From PHAA01 sp964494735 (GTDB taxonomy: Bacteria > Bacillota > Syntrophomonadia > Syntrophomonadales > Syntrophomonadaceae), in NCBI GenBank assembly GCA_964494735.1, contig CAZBSD010000013.1:1-51502 (forward strand): 51,502 nucleotides of DNA, in the 5' to 3' direction. Shown here piece by piece: positions 16,404-25,607 of this stretch. The first letter of the stretch is position 1. The number at the start of each line of letters is the position of its first letter. A program made the translations under genes and the position numbers. The notes below the pieces were generated by a model that saw only the letters and a program-made list of their open reading frames with translations, did not search any database and was not told the DNA's origin.

Positions 16404-16415
16404 GGAGGGGTATCC

Positions 16416-17303
16416 TTGACCACTAAAATAAGTATCATTGGATCTGGAGTGGTGGGGACCGCGATCGGGGTGATTTTGGGCAGCCAGGGCTATGAAATAG
16501 CGGGAGTCTATGATGCCCGCCGGGAGGCCGTTGCCCAATTGGTTGAAAAGACCGGATGCAGGACTTTTTTGAATCCAGAAGAAGCCGCCCGGGCAGCGGA
16601 CGTGATCTTTATTACATGCAATGACAGCGCCATAAGTGAAGTGGCAGACATCCTGGCCGACAAAGGATCGATTCACTGCGGCCAGACCGTAATCCACACC
16701 TCGGGGGCTCATTCAGCGGCCATATTGGATAGGGCCAAGGAGTGTGGAGCTAAGGTTGTGTCAGTGCATCCCCTACAGTCTTTTGCCAACCTGGACGCTG
16801 CCGTTGTCAATCTGCCCGGGTCAGTCTTCAGTATTGAAGGGGATCGGGAAGCTTACGATATCGCGGTTGAGCTAGTCAAGGCGTTGGGCGGCGAATATTT
16901 TTTCATAGACAGTGATGCCAAGCCTTTGTATCATGCCGGTGCCTGCGTGGTTTCCAACTACCTGGTTACCCTGATCGATCTGGGGGGGAGACTATTGGAA
17001 AAGGCTGGAATACCTGCCGAGCAGGCCCACCAGGCCTTGATGCCGCTGGTGCGGGGAACGCTCAATAATATTGAAAAAACAGGTATTCCGAGGGCGCTGA
17101 CGGGTCCCATCGCTCGCGGCGACATCGCCACCGTAAGCAAACACCTGGCCTGCCTGGAATCAGTGGCGGAGGAGCAGAACGAACTGTATCGGCGGCTGGG
17201 TTACCATACTATTCCTATTGCCCGAGCCAAAGGCAGTATTAATGGAGACACGGTCAGGGAATTTCAAGAATTGTTGGATCCGCACAAGGATATGCAAAGA
17301 TAG
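16416..17303 (+). CDS. Rossmann-like/DUF2520 oxidoreductase, candidate ketopantoate reductase
   Basis: A 295-residue protein with an N-terminal NAD(P)-binding Rossmann fold (ISIIGSGVVGTAIG, residues 5-18) and a C-terminal DUF2520 all-helical domain, resembling the 6-phosphogluconate-dehydrogenase-like layout of ketopantoate reductases. No panE is present, while panB, panC and panD follow immediately. The simplest inference is that it reduces ketopantoate to pantoate, as proposed for the PanG type. The start is TTG 16416, seven bases after AAGGAGG. The substrate assignment is from context only. Confidence 0.8.
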   Translation: MTTKISIIGSGVVGTAIGVILGSQGYEIAGVYDARREAVAQLVEKTGCRTFLNPEEAARAADVIFITCNDSAISEVADILADKGSIHCGQTVIHTSGAHSAAILDRAKECGAKVVSVHPLQSFANLDAAVVNLPGSVFSIEGDREAYDIAVELVKALGGEYFFIDSDAKPLYHAGACVVSNYLVTLIDLGGRLLEKAGIPAEQAHQALMPLVRGTLNNIEKTGIPRALTGPIARGDIATVSKHLACLESVAEEQNELYRRLGYHTIPIARAKGSINGDTVREFQELLDPHKDMQR

Positions 17304-17333
17304 AAGTCCATTTTTTGTGAGGAGGTTAAAGAT

Positions 17334-18164
17334 ATGGCGAGAGTGACGACGGCAACCATACGGGAGAAAAAGCTGAGTAAGCAAAAGATAACCATGCTGA
17401 CCGCCTACGACTTTGGTCTGGCGACACTGGTGGATCAGGCCGGAATAGATATGATCCTGGTAGGCGATTCCCTGGGAAATGTCCAGCTGGGGTATGAGAA
17501 TACCCTTGCGGTCACAATGGATGATATGGTCCACCATACCAAAGCTGTGGTGCGGGGTTCAAAGAATGCGATGGTTGTAGCCGATATGCCCTTTCTATCC
17601 TACCATGTATCCATTGAAGAGGCTGTCCGCAACGCCGGTCGTCTCATCCAGGAGGGCGGGGCGCAAGCGGTAAAACTGGAGGGTGGCGAGGAGCGCCTGC
17701 CAGTCGTTAAAGCGATACTAAATGCCGAGATACCTATCGTCGCCCACATCGGCCTGACCCCTCAATCGGTCAACCAATTCGGGGGTTTCAAGGTGCAGGG
17801 TAAGGATTTGGAGACGGCCCGGAAGTTGCTGAGGGATGCCAAAGTGCTGGAAGAGGCGGGGGTCTTCGCCATGGTTCTGGAAGGCGTCCCTGGAGCGCTG
17901 GCAGCGAAAATAACCGAAGCCGCAGCCATTGCGACTATCGGAATCGGAGCCGGTAAGGACTGTGACGGTCAGGTATTGGTCATCAATGATATGTTGGGTA
18001 TTTCCCAGGGGCATATCCCGAAATTCGTGAAACGGTTCGTGCATCTGGGACCCACCATAATGGAAGCGCTGCAGACATACAAAAATGAGGTAGAGGCGGG
18101 CACATTCCCTGGTCCTGAGCACAGTTACACCATCAAAGATGACGTACTGGAAAGATTGTACTAG
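17334..18164 (+). CDS. panB: 3-methyl-2-oxobutanoate hydroxymethyltransferase
   Basis: First step of pantothenate synthesis: transfers a hydroxymethyl group from methylenetetrahydrofolate to 2-oxoisovalerate, giving ketopantoate. The 276-residue TIM barrel shows the magnesium ligands Asp45 (LVGDSLGNV) and Asp84 (VADMPFLSY), the QAVKLEGG motif and the GIGAGKDCDGQVLV motif. GGAGG precedes ATG 17334. It depends on folate, so its place just after the fol genes is functionally fitting. It is transcribed with the DUF2520 gene (30-base gap) and panC (16-base gap). Confidence 0.97.
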   Translation: MARVTTATIREKKLSKQKITMLTAYDFGLATLVDQAGIDMILVGDSLGNVQLGYENTLAVTMDDMVHHTKAVVRGSKNAMVVADMPFLSYHVSIEEAVRNAGRLIQEGGAQAVKLEGGEERLPVVKAILNAEIPIVAHIGLTPQSVNQFGGFKVQGKDLETARKLLRDAKVLEEAGVFAMVLEGVPGALAAKITEAAAIATIGIGAGKDCDGQVLVINDMLGISQGHIPKFVKRFVHLGPTIMEALQTYKNEVEAGTFPGPEHSYTIKDDVLERLY

Positions 18165-18180
18165 GTACAGGAGGGGAAAG

Positions 18181-19032
18181 ATGCAGTTATTTAATAATGT
18201 AACCGAGATGCAAGACTGGTGTGGGGAGAAAAAGCGGCAGGGCAAGACCATAGGGCTTGTACCCACTATGGGATACCTGCATGAGGGGCACCTATCCTTG
18301 GTCCGGGAAGCACGTTCCAACTGTGACCTTACGGTGGTCTCGATCTTTGTGAATCCAATCCAGTTTGGGGTGGGAGAGGATTTTGAGGATTACCCCCGCG
18401 ATCTGGCCAGGGATAGCAGTTTATTGGAACAGGCAGGGGTCGACGCTCTTTTTGCTCCCACTATCCGGGAGATGTATCCGTCCGGTTACAACAGCTATGT
18501 GGAAGTCACCGGTGAAATAACCGAAAAATTATGCGGCCGTTCCCGCCCGGGACACTTCCGCGGAGTGACCACGGTGGTGAGCAAACTATTCAATATATGC
18601 CGGCCGGATGTGGCCTATTTTGGGCAAAAGGATGCCCAACAGGTAATGATAATCGAAAAGATGGTACAGGAATTAAATTTTCCCCTGCGGATAGTCAGAG
18701 TGGCTATCGTTAGAGAGGCGGATGGACTGGCCATGAGTTCCCGCAATGTCTACCTTAGCTCTGAATTGAGGAAGCAGGCTTTGGTCCTGAACCAGTCTTT
18801 GCAGCAAGCCCGCCAAAGAATACTGGCGGGAGAGAAGGATGCTGGTAAAATAAAGTCTTTGCTGTGCGAAACCATCAATACCAGTGCCGCAGCCAATATA
18901 GACTATACCGAGATATATGATGCCGTTGATCTGGCCGATGTTGAGGTGATCAAGGGCAGCGTATTGCTGGCTCTGGCGGTCAGGTTGGGAACCACCCGAT
19001 TGATCGACAATATGATTGTGGAGGTGCAGTAA
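18181..19032 (+). CDS. panC: Pantoate-beta-alanine ligase
   Basis: Joins pantoate and beta-alanine using ATP through a pantoyl-adenylate. The 283 residues have the nucleotidyltransferase HxGH-type site in PTMGYLHEGHLSLVR (His34 and His37), then FVNPIQFG, CGRSRPGHFRGV, FGQKDAQQ and the KMSKS-like MSSRN near 184-188. ATG 18181 is six bases after AGGAGG (18169-18174); an upstream in-frame extension inside panB is not used. panD starts one base after its stop. Confidence 0.97.
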   Translation: MQLFNNVTEMQDWCGEKKRQGKTIGLVPTMGYLHEGHLSLVREARSNCDLTVVSIFVNPIQFGVGEDFEDYPRDLARDSSLLEQAGVDALFAPTIREMYPSGYNSYVEVTGEITEKLCGRSRPGHFRGVTTVVSKLFNICRPDVAYFGQKDAQQVMIIEKMVQELNFPLRIVRVAIVREADGLAMSSRNVYLSSELRKQALVLNQSLQQARQRILAGEKDAGKIKSLLCETINTSAAANIDYTEIYDAVDLADVEVIKGSVLLALAVRLGTTRLIDNMIVEVQ

Positions 19033-19033
19033 C

Positions 19034-19405
19034 ATGATGCGGTACATGCTTAAATCAAAGATTCACCGGGCGGTGGTCACGGATGCCGATCTCAATTACG
19101 TGGGCAGCATTACCATCGATGGGGACATCATGGATGCCGCCGATATTATAGAAAATGAAAAGGTGACCATCGTCAACAACAATAATGGTGCCCGTTTCGA
19201 GACATATGTTATTGAAGGTAAGCGGGGAAGTGGTATAATCTGTCTAAATGGAGCGGCGGCCCGGCTGGCTGTGCGGGGTGATGTAGTAATCATCCTGACC
19301 TATACCATCCTGAATGATGAGGATTGCCTTACCCATAAGCCCCGACTGGTGTTTATGGATGAGAATAACAACATCAGACGGAGTAGCCTGGGTAAGGGCG
19401 AATAA
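19034..19405 (+). CDS. panD: Aspartate 1-decarboxylase (pyruvoyl enzyme)
   Basis: Decarboxylates aspartate to beta-alanine for PanC. It is made as a proenzyme that self-cleaves between Gly24 and Ser25 (LNYVGSITID) to create the pyruvoyl cofactor. The 123-residue length and the NGAAARL core are typical. ATG 19034 or ATG 19037 serves as start, about nine bases after GGAGG at the panC end. The set panB-panC-panD with the DUF2520 reductase would complete pantothenate synthesis from 2-oxoisovalerate and aspartate. Confidence 0.96.
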   Translation: MMRYMLKSKIHRAVVTDADLNYVGSITIDGDIMDAADIIENEKVTIVNNNNGARFETYVIEGKRGSGIICLNGAAARLAVRGDVVIILTYTILNDEDCLTHKPRLVFMDENNNIRRSSLGKGE

Positions 19406-19522
19406 CAGGGTTCCCGAGGGGAAGGGTTAAAGTCAGACCCGTGCCGTTAGGTCTTTAATCAACCAGCCGGAAGCGGCCCAGAGGGACCCCGCCAAGAGCT
19501 ATTGGGCGATGAAGGGGAAATA

Positions 19523-21124
19523 ATGATAACTACTAGATATATAGGGGAGTTGGAGCCAGACACTCCCCTATTCTTCACTGATTTTCTAATCATCGGCAGC
19601 GGGATCGCTGGTTTATTCACAGCCTTGAAAGCGTCTGAACACGGTCAGGTGGTAGTTTTGACCAAAAAGACCCTCAAGGACTCCAATACCGGCTTGGCCC
19701 AAGGTGGTATTGCGGCCGCGGTGCATGAAGAGGATTCTCCTTTCCTCCACCTGGAAGATACTTTGGAAGCGGGGGCCGGCTTGTGCGATATAGCTGCTGT
19801 CGATGTACTGGTCAGTGAAGGACCGGCCCGGGTCAGGGAACTCATCGACATCGGCGCTTCCTTCGACATGAAAGACGGCAACATATCTTTCACCCGCGAG
19901 GGCGCCCACGGAAGAGCGCGCATCCTGCACGCCGCGGATGCCACTGGTGAGGCCATCCGCGTGGCCCTGGTCAACAGGTGTATAGACAAAAGCAATATAG
20001 AGATCCGGGAATATCATTGCCTGATTGACCTGTTGGGAAATGACGAGCGAAGAATCTGCCATGGGGCCTTGGTCTATAATAGTATTACCGGTCAGCAGTC
20101 GGTCTACATTGCCCGCTGTACCATAATAGCCACCGGCGGGGCCGGGCAGCTTTACCAGAATACCACCAACCCGGACATAGCCACCGCCGATGGCATGGCC
20201 GCTGCCTTCCGGATGGGGGCCGAGCTGGCCGATATGGAGTTTATCCAATTCCATCCCACGGTGCTCTTCAGTTATGAGACCCAGCGTTTTCTCATCTCTG
20301 AATCGGTGCGCGGCGAAGGGGGAAAATTATATAACAATCATGGCGAGCGGTTTATGGGCAAGTACTCATCCATGCTGGAACTAGCTCCCCGGGATGTAGT
20401 TTCACGCGCTATTTTAAGTGAATGCACCGCTGCCGGCAGTGAGTATGTTTACCTTGATATGAGAGAAATCCCGGCCGCCAAAACCCGTTTTCCCAATATA
20501 GCCCGTACTTGTTGGGACCATGGTATCGATATAGAAAAAGATATGGTGCCGGTATCTCCGGGAGCACACTATACCATGGGCGGGGTAAAAACCAATACTC
20601 GCGGGGAGACCAGCATTACCGGCCTCTATGCCTGTGGTGAGGCGGCCTGTACCGGGGTGCATGGGGCTAACCGCCTGGCCAGCAACTCCCTGTTGGAAGG
20701 CATCGTGTTTGGGGCCCGGATCGTGGATAATGCCGGGGAGATCCTTTATCACCGCCATATCAATAAGGAAGAGATATATCGAAACTTCGACCATAGTTGG
20801 GTACATACCCCCCCCTGTGAAGGCATCTGCCCGGCGGATGCCAAAAGAGAGATGCAGGCTGCCATGTGGAACAAAGTTGGCATCATCAGGGACCAAGATG
20901 GCTTAAAGGAAGCCGGTGCCAGGATAGAATCTCTCTACCGCAGTCTTACCCGGGGAGATGACCCGCTCGCCTACCTTGAGATGGTCAATATGCTGACTGT
21001 GGCCCGGGTGGTAATACAGGCGGCGCTTTGGCGGAGGGAAAGCCGGGGCGGGCATTTCCGCTCCGATCATCCGCAAAGAGACGATCTCAACTGGATAAAA
21101 CATGTGAGCTTCGTTAACCTATAG
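19523..21124 (+). CDS. nadB: L-aspartate oxidase
   Basis: FAD enzyme oxidising aspartate to iminoaspartate, the first step of de novo NAD synthesis; fumarate may act as electron acceptor in anaerobes. The FAD-binding motif GSGIAG is at residues 25-30. Family motifs TGLAQGGIAAA, SVRGEGGKLY and SPGAHYTMGGV are present, as is a C-terminal RRESRGGHFRSDHP. ATG 19523 follows GAAGGGG; upstream in-frame TTG 19502 is less likely. The quinolinate synthase gene nadA, often adjacent, is not in the window. Confidence 0.96.
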   Translation: MITTRYIGELEPDTPLFFTDFLIIGSGIAGLFTALKASEHGQVVVLTKKTLKDSNTGLAQGGIAAAVHEEDSPFLHLEDTLEAGAGLCDIAAVDVLVSEGPARVRELIDIGASFDMKDGNISFTREGAHGRARILHAADATGEAIRVALVNRCIDKSNIEIREYHCLIDLLGNDERRICHGALVYNSITGQQSVYIARCTIIATGGAGQLYQNTTNPDIATADGMAAAFRMGAELADMEFIQFHPTVLFSYETQRFLISESVRGEGGKLYNNHGERFMGKYSSMLELAPRDVVSRAILSECTAAGSEYVYLDMREIPAAKTRFPNIARTCWDHGIDIEKDMVPVSPGAHYTMGGVKTNTRGETSITGLYACGEAACTGVHGANRLASNSLLEGIVFGARIVDNAGEILYHRHINKEEIYRNFDHSWVHTPPCEGICPADAKREMQAAMWNKVGIIRDQDGLKEAGARIESLYRSLTRGDDPLAYLEMVNMLTVARVVIQAALWRRESRGGHFRSDHPQRDDLNWIKHVSFVNL

Positions 21125-21218
21125 AGCGAGGTTGGCAGCCAGGGATTATAGAACGTCAATTGCCAAGTCCACAGGCCATGATAGAGTGGGAAGTCTTGAC
21201 TATCTTAGGAGGTATGAT

Positions 21219-22058
21219 ATGGAATATTCTGGTCTGCGGGACCTTATTAAAAGAGCCCTGGAGGAAGACATTGGTCCCGGTGATATTACCACCAACAGCC
21301 TTATCCCCGACCAACAAAGAGCGCGGGGCTTGTTCGTGGCCAAATCAGCCGGGGTAGTAGCAGGAATAAAGGTAAGCGGGGCTGTTTTCAGCTGCCTTGA
21401 TAAAGATACCCAGTTTGAGATCCTGTTAGAGGATGGGACGGCAGTAGGTCCTGGGGACATTATAGCGGTAGTTAGAGGTAAAACCAGGACTTTGCTGACC
21501 GGCGAGCGCACCGCTCTCAATTTTCTGCAGAGATTGTCCGGCATTGCTACCAAAACCCGCCGAATTGTGGAGTTGATTCAAGACGGCTCGGCCCGGTTGG
21601 TCGATACCCGCAAGACTACTCCAGGGCTGCGGGTCCTGGAGAAATATGCGGTCCGTATCGGCGGAGGGCGCAACCACCGCTTCGGGCTTTTCGACGGAGT
21701 GATGATAAAGGATAACCACATCCAGGCAGTGGGCAGTATCACCGAGGCGGTAGCGACCGCCCGGCAGAAGGTCCCCCATACGATCAAGATTGAAGTGGAA
21801 GTGGAAGATCTGACTCAACTGAGGGAAGCCATGGAGTCAGGAGCGGATATAGTTATGCTGGACAATATGGATATTGACCAGATGACGGAAGCGGTAGGCA
21901 TCGTGGGGGGCAGAGTGCTGCTGGAAGCCTCCGGGGGGATAAACGAGAGTAATATCGTCCGGGTAGCCAGTACCGGAGTCGACTTCATCTCGATGGGAGC
22001 ACTGACCCATAGTGCCACCGGGCTTGATATTAGTTTCGATATAGTGGCGACCGACTGA
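21219..22058 (+). CDS. nadC: Nicotinate-nucleotide pyrophosphorylase (carboxylating)
   Basis: Converts quinolinate and PRPP to nicotinate mononucleotide. The 279 residues carry EEDIGPGDITTN, GERTALNFLQRLSGIAT, DTRKTTPGLR, the YAVRIGGGRNHRFGL substrate loop and EVEVEDL. ATG 21219 is six bases after AGGAGG (21207-21212); in-frame codons from 21132 would add an unrelated leader. It follows nadB and precedes coaX, so NAD and CoA cofactor genes are interleaved. Confidence 0.96.
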   Translation: MEYSGLRDLIKRALEEDIGPGDITTNSLIPDQQRARGLFVAKSAGVVAGIKVSGAVFSCLDKDTQFEILLEDGTAVGPGDIIAVVRGKTRTLLTGERTALNFLQRLSGIATKTRRIVELIQDGSARLVDTRKTTPGLRVLEKYAVRIGGGRNHRFGLFDGVMIKDNHIQAVGSITEAVATARQKVPHTIKIEVEVEDLTQLREAMESGADIVMLDNMDIDQMTEAVGIVGGRVLLEASGGINESNIVRVASTGVDFISMGALTHSATGLDISFDIVATD

Positions 22059-22087
22059 ACAAATTCTAAAATGGCGGAGGAGCGGCG

Positions 22088-22855
22088 ATGATCACCGTAT
22101 TTGACGTTGGCAATACCAATACCGTTATCGGAGTTTACGAAAAAGACAAATTACTGACCCATTGGCGCATTAGAACCGATTCGCAGAAAACCAGCGATGA
22201 GTATGGGATAATGATGTCTTCATTGTTTGGTTATGAAGGATTATCATTGCGGTCGGTTTCCGGGGTGGTCATTTCATCAGTAGTGCCGACATTGATGATG
22301 GAACTGGACGCCATGAGCCAACGGTATTTTGGCTGCCAGCCACTGGTGGTAGGACCGGGAGTCAAGAACGGATTGGCGATAAAGTATGATAATCCCCGCG
22401 AGGTAGGGGCTGACCGGGTCGTGAACGCGGTGGCGGCTTTCAGCAAATATGGGGGACCTTTGATAATTGTAGATTTCGGCACCGCCACTACCTTTTGTGT
22501 AGTCAGTACGGCGGGGGAATACCTGGGTGGTGCCATAGCACCGGGGATAAAGATCTCTACTGAAGCTCTGGTCAACCGCGCCTCCAAACTGCCGCGGGTA
22601 GAACTCAGCGTGCCCAAAAGTGTGATCGGCAAAAACACTGTAATGAGCATGCAGGTAGGCATTATGTATGGATTTGTGGGGCAAGTGGAAGGAATCATCA
22701 GCCGCATGAAGAGAGAGATCAATGGCCACCCCAAGGTTATTGCGACCGGGGGATTAGCCCTCCTCATTGCCGGGGAAACTGACCAGATAGACATTATCGA
22801 TGAGTTCCTGACCCTGGAAGGACTGCGCATGATTTACGAATTGAACCGAGGGTAG
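22088..22855 (+). CDS. coaX: Type III pantothenate kinase
   Basis: Phosphorylates pantothenate, the first step to CoA; the type III enzyme is insensitive to CoA feedback and needs a monovalent cation. The 255-residue ASKHA fold shows phosphate loop DVGNTNT (6-12), PREVGADRVVNA near 101, and DFGTATTF near 128. It is placed immediately downstream of NAD and pantothenate genes and three bases before dusB. In B. subtilis coaX follows ftsH directly. Confidence 0.96.
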   Translation: MITVFDVGNTNTVIGVYEKDKLLTHWRIRTDSQKTSDEYGIMMSSLFGYEGLSLRSVSGVVISSVVPTLMMELDAMSQRYFGCQPLVVGPGVKNGLAIKYDNPREVGADRVVNAVAAFSKYGGPLIIVDFGTATTFCVVSTAGEYLGGAIAPGIKISTEALVNRASKLPRVELSVPKSVIGKNTVMSMQVGIMYGFVGQVEGIISRMKREINGHPKVIATGGLALLIAGETDQIDIIDEFLTLEGLRMIYELNRG

Positions 22856-22858
22856 CCA

Positions 22859-23821
22859 GTGTTCAGGATTGGACAGGTTGGGATTGCCAACCAGGTATTG
22901 GTGGCTCCCATGGCCGGGGTTACTGACAAGGCCTTTCGGGTTATAGCCAAATCATACGGCTGCGGATTGGTCTGCACCGAGATGATCAGCGACATGGGAC
23001 TGGTATACGGGCAAAGCCGAACCCATCGAATAGCTGATACCAGTGGAGAAGAAAGGCCGGTCATGGTGCAGATATTCGGTTCGCAGCCTCTTACCATGGG
23101 CAAGGCGGCGGAGATCGCAGCCCTGCAAGGAGCCGATATTATAGATATCAACATGGGCTGTCCCACTCCCAAAATCGTCCGCAACGGGGAGGGGGCAGCT
23201 TTAATGCTGGACCTGGACCGGTGTCGGGAAATTTTTCGGGCAGTAGTCCGAGCGGCACCGGTGCCGGTGACCGTCAAGATGCGCAAAGGCTGGGACGAGT
23301 CTCGGCCGACTTGTCTGGAGTTGGCCCAGATAGCCGAGCAGGAAGGCATCGCTGCCATCACTCTGCATCCCCGCACGCGCATGCAGTTCTTCGCCGGAAA
23401 GTCAGATTGGTTCATGATAAAAGCGGTAAAAGAATTGGTTAAGATACCGGTGATCGGCAATGGCGACATCAACAGTGCGGTTGATGCTCGAAGGATGATG
23501 GCTCTTACCGGTTGCGATGCGGTGATGCTGGGGAGGGCTGTCTTGGGCAATCCATTTTTGATCCGGGAGACCGTAGAGTTATTAAGTCGGGGCCAATCGC
23601 TGCCACCACCCACCCAGGCGGAGAGAATCGAGACCGCCCTCCGCCATCTGGAACTGGCTATCGAATACAAAGGTGAATGGGTGGCAGTGCGGGAGATGCG
23701 CAAGCAGCTGGCCTGGTATATCAAAGGCCGTCCGGGGGCATCTGAACTGCGTTCGCGCTTAAACCAGGCATCCAGCCAGGAAGAGATCCAGGCTATTCTA
23801 GAATCCATACAGAAAGGGTAA
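22859..23821 (+). CDS. dusB: tRNA-dihydrouridine synthase, DusB type
   Basis: FMN-dependent reduction of uridines in the tRNA D-loop using NADPH. The 320 residues begin with APMAGVTD; the catalytic Cys101 lies in NMGCPTPK, followed by HPRTRMQFF and the FMN-phosphate site IGNGDI. The GTG start 22859 lies just past the coaX stop, so the two are probably co-translated. A longer open frame on the opposite strand covers the gene but has no family signal and is dismissed. Confidence 0.95.
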   Translation: MFRIGQVGIANQVLVAPMAGVTDKAFRVIAKSYGCGLVCTEMISDMGLVYGQSRTHRIADTSGEERPVMVQIFGSQPLTMGKAAEIAALQGADIIDINMGCPTPKIVRNGEGAALMLDLDRCREIFRAVVRAAPVPVTVKMRKGWDESRPTCLELAQIAEQEGIAAITLHPRTRMQFFAGKSDWFMIKAVKELVKIPVIGNGDINSAVDARRMMALTGCDAVMLGRAVLGNPFLIRETVELLSRGQSLPPPTQAERIETALRHLELAIEYKGEWVAVREMRKQLAWYIKGRPGASELRSRLNQASSQEEIQAILESIQKG

Positions 23822-24131
23822 AGGCTATGCCCAACCAACCAACCCTTCCCAATCCCAGGTATCCATGGTTGGGTGAGTGTACCAAAGGATTCGGATATTA
23901 TCGCCGGTAAGATATAAATGGACCGATTATCTAAAAAACAAGGGCCCAGGCGAAAAATGAGACCGGGTAACTTAACGACTTTGGTCACTGATGGCGCCCT
24001 TGCCTGCCACATGTTTCAACCCCAAATCCTAATCTGCCAACAAACGACATCCTCCCCCTGTCAATACCGTCCGCACTTTGCTATAATTTTAGCCACAGTG
24101 TGCTCATGATTGTGCTCAAGGAGTGGACTTA
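23822..24131. other. Intergenic region dusB to the HTH cassette
   Basis: About 310 bases without a recognised gene. A perfect eight-base inverted repeat CCCAACCA/TGGTTGGG (23830-23837 with 23866-23873) follows the dusB stop but lacks a T tract. The right end holds an extended -10 promoter. The middle shows nothing recognisable. Confidence 0.5.
24079..24087 (+). promoter_or_regulatory. Extended -10 promoter of the HTH cassette
   Basis: TGC then TATAAT (24082-24087), 45 bases before the ATG at 24132. There is no convincing -35. Confidence 0.5.
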
Positions 24132-24662
24132 ATGGATTTCGTGCGCATCCAGGACAAAATAATCAGCCGGCAGAAGATCAACGATGCCATCGCCAAGATC
24201 CTTCAGCAGCGGGCGCTGGGTTATTCGCAACAGGAAGTAGCCGAACAGATGTCGGTCGACCGCACCTTCATCTCCCGTCTGGAAGGGATAGGAGAGATAC
24301 GCAAAGGCAAGACTATTGCCTGCATAGGTTTTCCTATCAAAAACAAAGATGAGATCCAGACCATCCTCGAAAAAGAGGGGGTGGACTTCATCATGCTGAT
24401 GACCGAAGGTGAACGGTTGGAATTCGTACGGCAGCGGTCCGGCCAGGAGATGCTCAACCTATTGATGGACTTGATAGCACAGATGCACGCCTTTGCAGTG
24501 GTTATCGCCATCGGCTCGGATAAACGTACCAAAATGATACAGGGCCTCCTGGATGGTGAGGTAATCAGTGTAGAGATCGGAGCCTCGCCACTGACTGAGG
24601 ATAAATGGGTGGATCCGGATGAAATTGGAAATATATTGGGAGCCATCAAAGCGGCCCGTTAA
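24132..24662 (+). CDS. Cro/C1-like HTH protein with conserved C-terminal domain
   Basis: A 176-residue putative transcriptional regulator. Residues 14-52 contain a helix-turn-helix (GYSQQEVAEQMSVDRTFISR). The remaining 120 residues are an alpha/beta domain beginning GKTIACIGFPIKNKDEI that I do not recognise; it looks like a ligand- or nucleotide-binding fold. ATG 24132 follows AAGGAG with eight bases. It is the first gene of a three-gene cassette, 30 bases before the next gene, so it may control its own operon. No biochemical role can be assigned. Confidence 0.75.
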   Translation: MDFVRIQDKIISRQKINDAIAKILQQRALGYSQQEVAEQMSVDRTFISRLEGIGEIRKGKTIACIGFPIKNKDEIQTILEKEGVDFIMLMTEGERLEFVRQRSGQEMLNLLMDLIAQMHAFAVVIAIGSDKRTKMIQGLLDGEVISVEIGASPLTEDKWVDPDEIGNILGAIKAAR

Positions 24663-24692
24663 GAGCGATCATATTTTAGAGGAGGCTTGGTT

Positions 24693-25607
24693 GTGAAGCA
24701 TATAGTCAGTGTCAGCCTGGGGTCATCAAAGCGGGATCATGCTTTCGAAACTGAATTCATGGGGGAGAAGTTCCGGATCGAGAGGATCGGCACCGATGGT
24801 GACTGGGACCGAGCCATCCAAATGATCAAGGACCTGGATGGCAAGATTGACGCTTTTGGAATGGGCGGCCTGGATCTGTATGTTCAGCTAGCCGGCAAGC
24901 GCTATGTCATCCGGGATGCCAAGAAGTTTATGGCTGCGGCCAGGAAGACCCCGATGGTGGATGGCAGCGGGCTGAAAAACACCCTGGAACGCAAATGTAT
25001 AATGGATATCCAGAAGGATGGGATTTATGACCTGCGGGGCAAGAATGTGCTGATGGTGAGCGGGGTGGACCGTTTCGGCATGGCCGAAGCTTTCGAAGAC
25101 GTGGGAGCCAAATTGACGGTGGGAGATCTTATCTACACCATCGGGATTCCCATCCCGCTGCATTCCCTCAAGAGTCTGCGCCTGGTCGGGCGACTGGTAG
25201 CCCCGGTGGTGGTGCGGCTGCCCTTTGATATGCTGTATCCGACCGGTACCAAACAAGAAGTCATAATCCCCAAATTCTCAAAATACTATTATAATGCAGA
25301 CGTTCTGGCGGGCGATTTCAACTATATAAAACGCTATCTGCCGGAGAAGGTGACCGGCAAGATCGTCATCACCAATACTACCACCCGGGATGACCTGGTG
25401 CTCCTTAAAAACAGGGGGATCAGTAAAGTAATAACTACTACCCCGGATATGGGCGGGCGTTCCTTTGGCACCAACGTGATCGAGGCGCTGATGGTGAGCT
25501 TGATGGGTAAACCGCTGGAGCAAATTAAACCAGAAGACTATTATGCCATGCTGAAGGAATTGAACCTCCGACCAGGAGTAACGGATTTGGAGAATTGGAG
25601 TGCTTGA
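24693..25607 (+). CDS. Conserved protein usually labelled quinate 5-dehydrogenase; function uncertain
   Basis: A 304-residue protein of a family that genome pipelines often name quinate/shikimate dehydrogenase. Sequences start with HIVSVSLGSSKRDHAFE. A middle stretch VLMVSGVDRFGMAEAFEDVG could be a Rossmann-like beta-alpha-beta, but a clean GxGxxG loop and the shikimate dehydrogenase SxS and Lys/Asp motifs are not visible. The start is GTG 24693, seven bases after AGGAGG; TTG 24687 is too close to it. It overlaps the following gene by eight bases. No aromatic-pathway gene lies nearby, so the name should be treated as unproven. Confidence 0.6.
   Translation: MKHIVSVSLGSSKRDHAFETEFMGEKFRIERIGTDGDWDRAIQMIKDLDGKIDAFGMGGLDLYVQLAGKRYVIRDAKKFMAAARKTPMVDGSGLKNTLERKCIMDIQKDGIYDLRGKNVLMVSGVDRFGMAEAFEDVGAKLTVGDLIYTIGIPIPLHSLKSLRLVGRLVAPVVVRLPFDMLYPTGTKQEVIIPKFSKYYYNADVLAGDFNYIKRYLPEKVTGKIVITNTTTRDDLVLLKNRGISKVITTTPDMGGRSFGTNVIEALMVSLMGKPLEQIKPEDYYAMLKELNLRPGVTDLENWSA

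Noticed and set aside
23830..23873. Inverted repeat CCCAACCA/TGGTTGGG as dusB terminator
   Set aside because: The loop is 28 bases and no T tract follows.
22834..24012. 392-codon open frame on the minus strand over dusB
   Set aside because: It lies antisense to the clear dusB gene, its protein has no family motif and is rich in Ser, Arg and Pro, and it has no ribosome-binding site. It is a shadow of G+C-rich codons.
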